From Saprospiraceae bacterium (lineage in GTDB: Bacteria > Bacteroidota > Bacteroidia > Chitinophagales > Saprospiraceae), in NCBI GenBank assembly GCA_023300835.1, contig JALZVB010000054.1, positions 1 to 5,701 of the forward strand: a stretch of 5,701 bases of DNA. Direction: 5' to 3'. The notes beneath the pieces were generated by a model. The model did not search any database. It worked only from the letters and a program-made list of their open reading frames with translations, and was not told the origin of the DNA. Below, in pieces: positions 1 through 5,534 of this stretch; within the stretch, counting starts at the first letter, position 1; each line of letters starts with the position of its first letter. Made by a program: the position numbers and the translations under genes.

Positions 1-1
1 G

Positions 2-28
2 GCGATAGGTGCCTCATTAAAATTCTAA
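2..28 (+). CDS. possible C-terminal end of an upstream outer-membrane beta-barrel protein (partial)
   Basis: The second forward frame is open from the window edge to a TAA at 26-28 and would end in AIGASLKF. A last strand of alternating residues closing on a terminal Phe is the usual end of outer-membrane beta-barrels such as TonB-dependent receptors, where it serves as the insertion signal. Only eight codons are visible, so this is a pattern match and not a family assignment. The first frame is also open (to a TAA at 40-42), so the true upstream gene, if any, could use that frame instead. Confidence 0.3.
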   Translation, partial: AIGASLKF

Positions 29-174
29 ATATAAAGAAGTAAAGATAGGAACACATAAATGTTCAAGACCAGCAAATTCTTTTGTATTACCATATAGACG
101 TAACTATCGACCAAAAGGTTTCAATTAGGGTATAAATAATTAACATTATTTTAAAACACTAGGTATTCATTAGG

Positions 175-206
175 TTTGGCGGTTTTTTAATTGACTTTTA
201 TATTTG
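175..206 (+). promoter_or_regulatory. Bacteroidota-type promoter of the TPR-like gene
   Basis: TTTG at 175-178 and TATATTTG at 199-206 fit the Bacteroidota primary sigma consensus (-33 TTTG, -7 TAnnTTTG). The 20-base spacing is in the usual range. Transcription would start near 212-214, giving a leader of about 23 bases before the ATG at 237. The direct repeat TAGGT (160-164 and 171-175, 11 bases apart) touches the -33 box and could be an activator site, but that is speculative. Confidence 0.7.
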
Positions 207-236
207 CTTTTTTTAACCATTAAATGTTTTTATACG

Positions 237-926
237 ATGAAAAATCTAGTAATTGCCTTAATCACATTATTTGCTTCTTCTACTTATGCGCAGCAATCTG
301 TGATAACTGAAGCCAATAAACTGGTTACGGAATTCAACACCAGTCAAAAACCAGAATTGATAGCTGAGGCTAAAAGCCTAATTGACAAAGCTTTTGAAAG
401 TTCTGATTTTAAGAAAACAACTAAAGCTTATGTTACAAAGGCTAAAGTTGAAGGTTTGTCGCTGTTCAGCAATGAGCAAGATGACACTATCTCTTCTACC
501 AATCAAGTACTACAGACCTACACGGAAGCTTACGAGAAGGATACAAATGCAAAGTATCGTTATGACCTCTCCATTTCTATTTTTCCTGTGAAAGCTAAAT
601 TGGTTGAACTCGGCAGTAAAGCTTACTCTAAGAGTGATTATAAAAAAGGATACGCCTATTATAATCTGGCTACAGAAATCAACGACCTAGAAATAGCTTA
701 CCCACAGGTAACCCCATTAGACACTTCTGTCGTTTTTACGGCTGGAATGTTAGCTAAACTGGGTGGTATGAATAAGGAAGCTATTACCAAACTACAACAG
801 GTGATTGATCTCGATTATGACAGAAAGGATGCCTATGGATATCTTATAGATGCTTACCGAGAGGAAGGAATGGAAGCTAAGGCCAAAAATATCGAAGCGC
901 TGAAGGCTCAACGTTACCCAGAATAA
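237..926 (+). CDS. secreted tetratricopeptide-repeat-like protein, function unknown
   Basis: This encodes a 229-residue protein with a typical signal peptide: Lys2, a hydrophobic stretch at about 4-14, and a probable signal peptidase I site after TYA (18) before QQ. The mature protein is almost all helical. Three stretches look like degenerate TPR helix pairs, at about 119-152, 163-195 and 197-229, with the usual small and aromatic spacing (for example LGSKAY, YYNLAT, GYLIDAYREEG). Such proteins are normally periplasmic scaffolds for protein contacts; no partner can be named here. I chose the ATG at 237. An in-frame TTG at 204 lies inside the -7 promoter box and would spoil the signal peptide. 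The gene has its own promoter and terminator, so it is probably monocistronic. No Shine-Dalgarno is present, as usual in this phylum. No enzyme motif is visible. Confidence 0.85.
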   Translation: MKNLVIALITLFASSTYAQQSVITEANKLVTEFNTSQKPELIAEAKSLIDKAFESSDFKKTTKAYVTKAKVEGLSLFSNEQDDTISSTNQVLQTYTEAYEKDTNAKYRYDLSISIFPVKAKLVELGSKAYSKSDYKKGYAYYNLATEINDLEIAYPQVTPLDTSVVFTAGMLAKLGGMNKEAITKLQQVIDLDYDRKDAYGYLIDAYREEGMEAKAKNIEALKAQRYPE

Positions 927-990
927 CTAAAGCTTGCAATGATTAATTGCGAATATTAAAACATGGTCTAGAAATAGACAGGTTCAGATT

Positions 991-1024
991 AGGAAGGTTC
1001 ACTGCTGTGTGCCTTCCTTTTTTT
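991..1024 (+). terminator. Rho-independent terminator after the TPR-like gene
   Basis: AGGAAGG (991-997) pairs with CCTTCCT (1012-1018). After a G-T wobble and one mismatch, the inner CAC/GTG also pairs, closing a TGCT loop. A run of seven T follows at 1018-1024. It lies 65 bases after the forward stop codon and has no matching T-run on the reverse side, so it serves the forward gene only. Confidence 0.85.
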
Positions 1025-1081
1025 GCTTATTGTTAAAATCTTCGCTATTAAATTAATCAACATTCCAATAATAAAATTCTC

Positions 1082-1109
1082 AACATTTGGTTTCAAACAT
1101 TTGGTTTCC
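1082..1109. repeat. tandem direct repeat, 14-base unit, two copies
   Basis: AACATTTGGTTTCA at 1082-1095 is followed directly by AACATTTGGTTTCC at 1096-1109, with 13 of 14 bases identical. It lies in the convergent intergenic region, beyond the reverse-strand stop at 1129. A shorter related word, CAACATT, occurs at 1058-1064. This is probably a small slippage duplication; no function is implied. Confidence 0.8.
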
Positions 1110-1128
1110 CTACTGTTAAAATGGTGGG

Positions 1129-1587
1129 CTATAACCCATATGATGCTCTTGCATTCTTTTTTCTTTCTTCAATTGTGATTTCAGGAAAGAACATATAGCC
1201 TGGTGCTATTATGGGTTTGACCTGTGTGACAGAAATAATCGTTAATGATCTGAATGGGTAGTTCCCACCTGTCATATCTATTAACTTCTTCGCTAATAAG
1301 TCAAAGCTCTTTTCTGAATCATAAACTACCCTGGCGTGCCCTTTAAGTTGGAATCCCTTTTCAGTTAGGATATCTACAAAACTTAGGCATACTTGATTAT
1401 TCGCTAGGATGTTTTTTTCAGTTTGGGGGGAGGCGATATTTGCAATTACAACTTCATTGTTTTCATGATGCTCAAATATTTCTTTGGGAGATACATTAGG
1501 AAAGTTGTCTGTGTCGCTGGTTGCTAACCAACATAGGACGCAATTTTCTATGGACTTAAGTATATCTTCAGTTATAATCGTTTTCAT
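1129..1587 (-). CDS. pyridoxamine 5'-phosphate oxidase family protein (FMN-binding split barrel)
   Basis: This is a 152-residue, apparently soluble cytoplasmic protein. The N-terminal half carries the typical opening of the PNPOx-like split barrel: a strand CVLCWLAT at 16-23, then a turn with DNFPNVSPKE at 27-36. Next come VVIANIASPQTEKNILAN (46-63), where this fold often contacts the FMN phosphate, and FQLKGHARVV (79-88). The family binds FMN or related flavins as dimers and includes general stress proteins and small flavin reductases. The length matches these short members rather than true PdxH (over 200 residues), so a role in vitamin B6 synthesis is not implied. It lies downstream of the SPFH gene on the same strand, 77 bases away, with a hairpin and a candidate promoter in the gap. 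The start ATG has no Shine-Dalgarno. The fold is fairly certain; the substrate is unknown. Confidence 0.85.
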   Translation of the reverse strand: MKTIITEDILKSIENCVLCWLATSDTDNFPNVSPKEIFEHHENNEVVIANIASPQTEKNILANNQVCLSFVDILTEKGFQLKGHARVVYDSEKSFDLLAKKLIDMTGGNYPFRSLTIISVTQVKPIIAPGYMFFPEITIEERKKNARASYGL

Positions 1588-1603
1588 ATTTCATTACAAT
1601 TTA

Positions 1604-1639
1604 AATAGCCCCATCTAAATAAAATTAGACGGGGCTATT
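1604..1639 (-). terminator. strong hairpin between SPFH and oxidase-like genes (terminator or 5'-leader structure)
   Basis: AATAGCCCC (1604-1612) pairs with GGGGCTATT (1631-1639). After one A/C mismatch, five more pairs (1614-1618 with 1625-1629) close a six-base loop. Read on the reverse strand, it begins 25 bases after the SPFH stop codon and is followed by a U-rich but interrupted tail. It also ends only 16 bases before the ATG of the next reverse gene. It may therefore end SPFH transcripts, or sit in the leader of the oxidase-like mRNA. Confidence 0.55.
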
Positions 1640-1646
1640 ATAATTT

Positions 1647-1676
1647 CAAATACAGATGTCTACACTAGCTATTCAA
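1647..1676 (-). promoter_or_regulatory. candidate promoter for the oxidase-like gene
   Basis: On the reverse strand, TTG (1676-1674) is followed after 19 bases by TGTATTTG (1654-1647), one base off the Bacteroidota -7 consensus TAnnTTTG. The TTG is Leu314 of the SPFH gene, so the promoter overlaps that gene's end. The predicted start near 1640 would put the hairpin at the very 5' end of the mRNA. Confidence 0.4.
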
Positions 1677-2615
1677 TCTCTTCTGGTGTTTAATCTCTTT
1701 TGACTTTTCTTTCATCGCTTCTCCCATCTGCTGTGATGCCGCAAATGAAGCCACCATATCCGTCAACATATCCGATCCTGCATTAGGAGAGTTAGGTAGT
1801 AATATCAAGTTACTATTGGCGTTTTCGCCCATAGATTGCATCGTATCATAATGCTGGGTAACAACTATCAGTGCTGATGCTTCTTGACTATTGATACCTA
1901 CTTTATTGAGTACTTCTACACTTTCTTCCAGTCCTCTAGCAATTTCTCTTCTCTGGTCAGCTATACCCTGCCCTTGTAGACGCTTGCTTTCTGCTTCTGC
2001 TTTGGCTTTAGCTACGATACGTATTCTTTCTGCTTCACCTTCATACTCTGCAGCAATTTTCTCTCTTTCAGCTGCATTGATACGGTTCATCGCTTCTTTT
2101 ACCTGATGATCAGGATCTATATCTGTAACAAGTGCTCTTACGATATCATAACCATAACTGTTCATCGCTTCTTGTAACTCACTTCTGATGGCATTGGCAA
2201 TATCATCCTTCTTGACAAATACGTCATCGAGTTTCATTTTAGGCACCTCTGCTCTTACTACATCAAATACGTATGAAGTAATCTGCCCTTCTGGATTTTC
2301 TAGTTTGTAAAAGGCGTCATAGATAGATTCTCTCAGCACTCTATATTGTACGGATACTTTAAGCTTAACAAATACATCATCAAATGTCTTTGTTTCTACA
2401 GCGACGTCTAATTGTTGGATTTTAAGATTGATTCTTCCTCTTACACTGTCTATTAAGGGGATTTTGAAATGTAACCCAGAGTTCTTTATACTGTGGAACT
2501 TGCCTAGTCTCTCTAGAACAGCAGCGGATTGTTGGCTAACTGTGAAGAATATAGATTTGGCAAAAATCACAAAAAATAAAACTATGGGAATCAGAATTGG
2601 CAAAAGTGCTTCCAT
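1665..2615 (-). CDS. SPFH/band 7 (stomatin-prohibitin) family membrane protein, HIR-type
   Basis: This is a 316-residue membrane-anchored protein. A single N-terminal hydrophobic segment at about 3-23 is followed by an SPFH domain at about 24-185 (AAVLERLGKF, GLHFKIPLID, KIQQLDVAVETKT, YDAFYKLENP, ITSYVFDVVRAEVPKMKLDDVF). An Ala/Glu/Lys-rich coiled coil follows at about 175-225 (NAAEREKIAAEYEGEAER, KAKAEAESKRLQGQG). The QQLDV, AFYKL and SYVFDVVRA motifs are those of plant HIR proteins and the common bacterial homologues. The C-terminal part (SALIVVTQHYDTMQ, NLILLPNSP) also agrees with my memory of Bacteroidota homologues. SPFH proteins form large oligomeric cages or rings on membranes and influence proteolysis and membrane organisation; the exact role is unknown here. 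No NfeD-type partner lies beside it. The ATG at 2615 gives a proper anchor, and length is normal. Confidence 0.93.
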   Translation of the reverse strand: MEALLPILIPIVLFFVIFAKSIFFTVSQQSAAVLERLGKFHSIKNSGLHFKIPLIDSVRGRINLKIQQLDVAVETKTFDDVFVKLKVSVQYRVLRESIYDAFYKLENPEGQITSYVFDVVRAEVPKMKLDDVFVKKDDIANAIRSELQEAMNSYGYDIVRALVTDIDPDHQVKEAMNRINAAEREKIAAEYEGEAERIRIVAKAKAEAESKRLQGQGIADQRREIARGLEESVEVLNKVGINSQEASALIVVTQHYDTMQSMGENANSNLILLPNSPNAGSDMLTDMVASFAASQQMGEAMKEKSKEIKHQKRLNS

Positions 2616-2678
2616 GATGTTTTGGTATTTAATTTAAATAAAATGAAATATACGCTGTCAATTACAACATATAAGGAG

Positions 2679-2700
2679 GTAAGATAATTCATAATCTTAC
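2679..2700. repeat. inverted repeat GTAAGAT-N8-ATCTTAC
   Basis: Perfect 7-base arms at 2679-2685 and 2694-2700 flank an 8-base spacer. The site lies 64-85 bases upstream of the SPFH start codon, just upstream of where that gene's -33 box would fall. This position would suit an operator, but there is no identified regulator. A terminator is unlikely because no T-run follows in either direction. Confidence 0.6.
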
Positions 2701-2749
2701 ATTTTCTGTGATAAAAAGCACGATAATCTAGACAAACGCTGATTAAACT

Positions 2750-2765
2750 TTTGACGAAAGTCAAA
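2750..2765. promoter_or_regulatory. palindrome of FixK/FNR-box form, or GAAA-tetraloop hairpin
   Basis: TTTGAC (2750-2755) and GTCAAA (2760-2765) are perfect arms around GAAA. Bases 2751-2764 fit TTGA-N6-TCAA, the site form known for FixK/FNR members of the Crp/Fnr family. As forward-strand RNA the same bases give a 6-pair stem with a C(GAAA)G tetraloop, which is unusually stable. It lies about 135 bases before the SPFH start and 180 bases before the lipoprotein start, so either gene could be the target. Confidence 0.4.
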
Positions 2766-2946
2766 TTGAACAACCAAATATCAGAGGAATAGTAATTCAG
2801 TTAATGGTGGTATTTGGCGCCTGATGCCGTTATTATATATCAAGATTATCTATAGCCTACCATTTTCTGTCTATAAATTAGGAGAAAGGGTTAGAGTCCC
2901 TATTTTTACACATAAATAGTTTTATATCACTTGTAAAGTAAGTTAT

Positions 2947-3750
2947 ATGGGTTCCAAGATGCTTTTTATCTTAATATTTAGTTTCCAATTCCTCATTTAT
3001 TCATGTGTTTCTGACACGGCTAAACCAAATCCAGTAGGTACAACAGCTACAAATAACAGTGCACAACGGGCAGCTGCTCAAAATTCAGCTATAAAGCAAG
3101 AGCCAAAAGCAGTGGCACCAGCTAATAATCCAAAAACAACCAAAAAGGTCACAGAATCTGAAGAAAATCCAGAGACCAGAATCAGAGTTGAAAAAACACC
3201 TGAACAACTGGCCATAGAAAGAGCTAAGGTCAAGTCCCTTGCAGAATCAAAAATACGCGATGAAAAGGTAAAGAATACCGTTTCTGTGTTACCGAGTGCA
3301 TGTGCACTTATAGAGGAGAATGCAGTAGGTAAGATTTTAGGTATTGATCCCAGAGCCATCGGTGTAAAAGATGGATCAGGTCCTGAGGCCGTTCATTCCA
3401 AGGCTTGTTTTTTCAGATGGGATCATGAAGGCATTGCCAATTCTGGCGTACTTATACAAATACAAGACAATCCTGTAGCAGATGAACATCCAGAATGGGC
3501 TAAATATTATATCTCATCTAAAATAAATCAAGGCGACAAAAACGGCGATGGAACAGGACAGTTCAGGTACAAGGACTGGGGAGTAGGTGTTGCCAGCGCA
3601 TATAATTATGAGATGGCCCGTTACTACTGGCGTACAGAGAATGATCTTGTGTTTATGATCGCGTTTAACCTACCATCAGCGGAAGCGCAGCAACTTGTAT
3701 GGGCAGAGAAATTGTACAAAGAAGTCACTAATAACTATAACTCTAAATAG
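2947..3750 (+). CDS. putative lipoprotein of unknown function, upstream of recN
   Basis: I do not recognise this 267-residue protein. A short signal peptide (Lys4, then hydrophobic 5-17) ends at LIYSC with Cys20, a plausible though loose Bacteroidota lipobox, so it is probably lipidated and sits in the envelope. Residues 24-75 are a low-complexity Ala/Asn/Thr/Lys/Pro linker. Residues 76-110 are a charged, probably helical stretch. Residues 112-267 look globular. That part has two cysteines (119 and 154) that could form a disulfide, a Gly/Asp-rich turn DKNGDGTGQ at 197-205 resembling part of a calcium-binding loop, and many Trp/Tyr residues (WAKYYI, DWGVGVASAYNYEMARYYW). The ATG at 2947 is chosen over the one at 2959 because only the former supplies a positive n-region. 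It ends 3 bases before recN, so the two are probably cotranscribed. The lipidation call is moderate; no function is proposed. Confidence 0.75.
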   Translation: MGSKMLFILIFSFQFLIYSCVSDTAKPNPVGTTATNNSAQRAAAQNSAIKQEPKAVAPANNPKTTKKVTESEENPETRIRVEKTPEQLAIERAKVKSLAESKIRDEKVKNTVSVLPSACALIEENAVGKILGIDPRAIGVKDGSGPEAVHSKACFFRWDHEGIANSGVLIQIQDNPVADEHPEWAKYYISSKINQGDKNGDGTGQFRYKDWGVGVASAYNYEMARYYWRTENDLVFMIAFNLPSAEAQQLVWAEKLYKEVTNNYNSK

Positions 3751-3753
3751 TAT

Positions 3754-5409
3754 ATGCTCAAGTCATTAACTATAGAAAATTATGCGATCATAGAAAGTGT
3801 AAGATTAGACTTTCATGATAAGCTGAATATTATTACTGGAGAAACGGGTGCTGGTAAATCAATTATACTAGGCGCTCTAGGGCTCATCATGGGTCAACGT
3901 GCGGATAGTAAGGTTCTCTTCAATAAGGATAAGAAATGTATTATCGAAGCCACATTTACAGGCTACCCCACCTCTACCAATTCTCTGCTAGAGGATAATG
4001 ATTATGACACAGACCCTGAGCTCATTATAAGAAGAGAGATTGCTCCGGCTGGCAAATCAAGAGCATTTGTAAATGATACGCCATCGAAGATAGACTTCCT
4101 ACAGAAATTGTCTCTGGAGCTACTTGACGTTAATCAGCAGTTACAGATCCATGATATCGTCGATAAGGATTTCCAAATAGCGATCATAGATTCTCTTGCA
4201 AAAAACGATAAGACATTAAATCAATATAGGTCTGTATACAAACAGTACCGATCCAAGACAAAGGAACTCAATGACATAGAAAGCATAGCTACAACCCAGT
4301 TAAAGGAATTGGAGTTTATGAAATTTCAATTTTCGGAATTGGATAAAGCCGCTATTGAAATCAAAGAACAAGAGCAACTAGAGTCTGAGCAAGAGATGCT
4401 AGAAAAAGCGGATGAGTTCGCTAGTCTGAGTCAAGAAACAAATTACCTCCTCATAGAATCAGAAAACAACGTCAGAGATATTTTATCATCCCTAGGTAAC
4501 AAATGGGCCAACTATAGCCACATTAATCCTGAGATAGAAAAATTATATGCAGACCTGGATGCTATGGTAACTACGCTAGAATCACTGGGATCAACGGCTA
4601 CCGATATTGCAGGAGATATAGAAAATAATCCTGTGCGACTGACAGAAGTAAGTACAAGACTTGATCTCTTGTATAGCTTACAGAAAAAGCATGGTGTACA
4701 GACGTTACAAGATTTATTACAGATCCAATCTGATCTGGGACAGCAGGTAAGTGGTTACTCTAACAGAGAAGAAACAATAAAAACATTAAAGTCTGAAATC
4801 ACAGTTCTAGAAAAAGAACTGAACACTTATGCTGATAAAATCTCAGCATCAAGGAAGAAAGTATTCCCCAAATTACAGAAAGTCGTTAACACTAAATTGA
4901 CTGATCTTTCTATGGCTTCCGCCGAAATAAAAATTGATTGTCAACGCAATCCTAAACTAAAAGCAGACGGCTATGATGACATCAATATCTTATTCAAATC
5001 AAATAAAGGATCAGACTTCAGCCCTATAAAAAAAGTAGCTTCAGGTGGAGAAATGTCTAGATTGATGTTAAGTATAAAGGCATCCGTAGCACATGCCATG
5101 GCACTACCTACAATGGTGTTTGATGAGATAGATACTGGTGTATCTGGTGACGTAGCAGGAAAAATGGGAACCATATTAAGAGATCTTGCAGACCAACATC
5201 AACTGATATGTATCACCCACTCTCCTCAAGTATCTGCCATGGCCAGCAAGCATATGTTTGTCTACAAAGAAGATACCAAGAGTAGGACAATTACACATGT
5301 CAAAGTATTAACTGACGCAGAACGTGTAACCGAAATAGCTACTATGTTGAGTGGTAATCCGCCGTCTACTTTTGCATTGGAGAATGCTAAGGAGTTGCTG
5401 GGATTGTAG
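3754..5409 (+). CDS. recN: DNA repair protein RecN (SMC-like ATPase)
   Basis: This is a complete 551-residue RecN, a cytoplasmic SMC-like ATPase that acts early in RecA-dependent repair of DNA double-strand breaks. The N-terminal head has the family opening LTIENYAIIE and Walker A GETGAGKS (29-36), followed by IIRREIAPAGKSRAFVND (91-108). Two helical arms, about 150-225 and 295-385, form the short coiled coil. The C-terminal head has the ABC signature SGGEMSR (430-436), Walker B TMVFDE (453-458), a D-loop with D460, and the switch His489 in ITHSPQV. The end, EIATMLSGNPPS, is typical, and length is normal. The ATG at 3754 starts 3 bases after the lipoprotein stop. Residues 125-129 read DVNQQ where RecN proteins usually have D-I-H-G/S-Q, so a usually conserved His is Asn; all ATPase motifs are intact. 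No clear terminator follows. Confidence 0.97.
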   Translation: MLKSLTIENYAIIESVRLDFHDKLNIITGETGAGKSIILGALGLIMGQRADSKVLFNKDKKCIIEATFTGYPTSTNSLLEDNDYDTDPELIIRREIAPAGKSRAFVNDTPSKIDFLQKLSLELLDVNQQLQIHDIVDKDFQIAIIDSLAKNDKTLNQYRSVYKQYRSKTKELNDIESIATTQLKELEFMKFQFSELDKAAIEIKEQEQLESEQEMLEKADEFASLSQETNYLLIESENNVRDILSSLGNKWANYSHINPEIEKLYADLDAMVTTLESLGSTATDIAGDIENNPVRLTEVSTRLDLLYSLQKKHGVQTLQDLLQIQSDLGQQVSGYSNREETIKTLKSEITVLEKELNTYADKISASRKKVFPKLQKVVNTKLTDLSMASAEIKIDCQRNPKLKADGYDDINILFKSNKGSDFSPIKKVASGGEMSRLMLSIKASVAHAMALPTMVFDEIDTGVSGDVAGKMGTILRDLADQHQLICITHSPQVSAMASKHMFVYKEDTKSRTITHVKVLTDAERVTEIATMLSGNPPSTFALENAKELLGL

Positions 5410-5483
5410 GGATTAGGTAGTAGAATATGGGTTATACTGATAGAGAATAATTAATACCAACAGCACCTTTTAACTTGTTTATT

Positions 5484-5516
5484 TTGAATTCTTATTAATA
5501 AAAATGCGTTATATTG
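5484..5516 (+). promoter_or_regulatory. weak candidate promoter for the DUF2188 gene
   Basis: TTG at 5484-5486 (within TTTTG) and TATATTG at 5510-5516 resemble the -33 and -7 boxes. The -7 box lacks one T of TAnnTTTG, and the 23-base spacing is long. A perfect AT palindrome, TTATTAATAA (5492-5501), lies in the spacer. The predicted start, near 5523, would leave a leader of only about 12 bases. Confidence 0.25.
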
Positions 5517-5534
5517 ATATAAAATGGTGTTCAA

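Larger units (their letters stand above)
2616..2946. other. divergent intergenic region with inverted repeats, no convincing gene
   Basis: This 331-base stretch separates the reverse SPFH gene from the forward lipoprotein-recN pair, so it should hold promoters for both. No consensus promoter is found. The best candidates are TATATTTC at 2652-2645 (reverse, one mismatch to TAnnTTTG) and TATTTTTA at 2901-2908 (forward, one mismatch), both without a good -33 box. It contains two inverted repeats (2679-2700 and 2750-2765) and a repeated word, CATTTTCTGT, at 2700-2709 and 2861-2870. The short frames inside it lack supporting features. A small RNA cannot be excluded. Confidence 0.6.

Noticed and set aside
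49..64. GAACA-N6-TGTTC inverted repeat as terminator of the upstream gene
   Set aside because: The stem is only 5 pairs and no T-run follows.
135..150. AATAAT-TAAC-ATTATT inverted repeat upstream of the first promoter
   Set aside because: It is pure A/T in AT-rich intergenic DNA, so such short dyads are expected by chance.
204..236. In-frame TTG start 11 codons upstream of the TPR-like gene
   Set aside because: The TTG is part of the -7 promoter box and the extension would disrupt a textbook signal peptide starting at 237.
1115..1140. Terminator for the oxidase-like gene (TGGG/CCCA over its stop codon)
   Set aside because: The stem is 4 pairs, overlaps the last codons, and the following TTTT is short.
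2673..2680. Near-perfect Shine-Dalgarno AAGGAGGT on the forward strand
   Set aside because: No ATG follows at a suitable distance, the nearest GTG frame stops within a few codons, and this phylum rarely uses such sites.
2591..2773. 60-codon reverse-strand frame overlapping the start of the SPFH gene
   Set aside because: It overlaps the SPFH start in another frame, crosses both the candidate promoter and the inverted repeats, and shows no recognisable domain.
3078..3359. 93-codon reverse-strand frame inside the lipoprotein gene
   Set aside because: It lies wholly within a convincing forward gene with signal peptide and operon context; its composition is what antisense to the low-complexity linker would give.
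5410..5480. Terminator after recN
   Set aside because: I looked for a stem followed by T residues and found only imperfect, short pairings such as GGT with ACC around 5430-5460.
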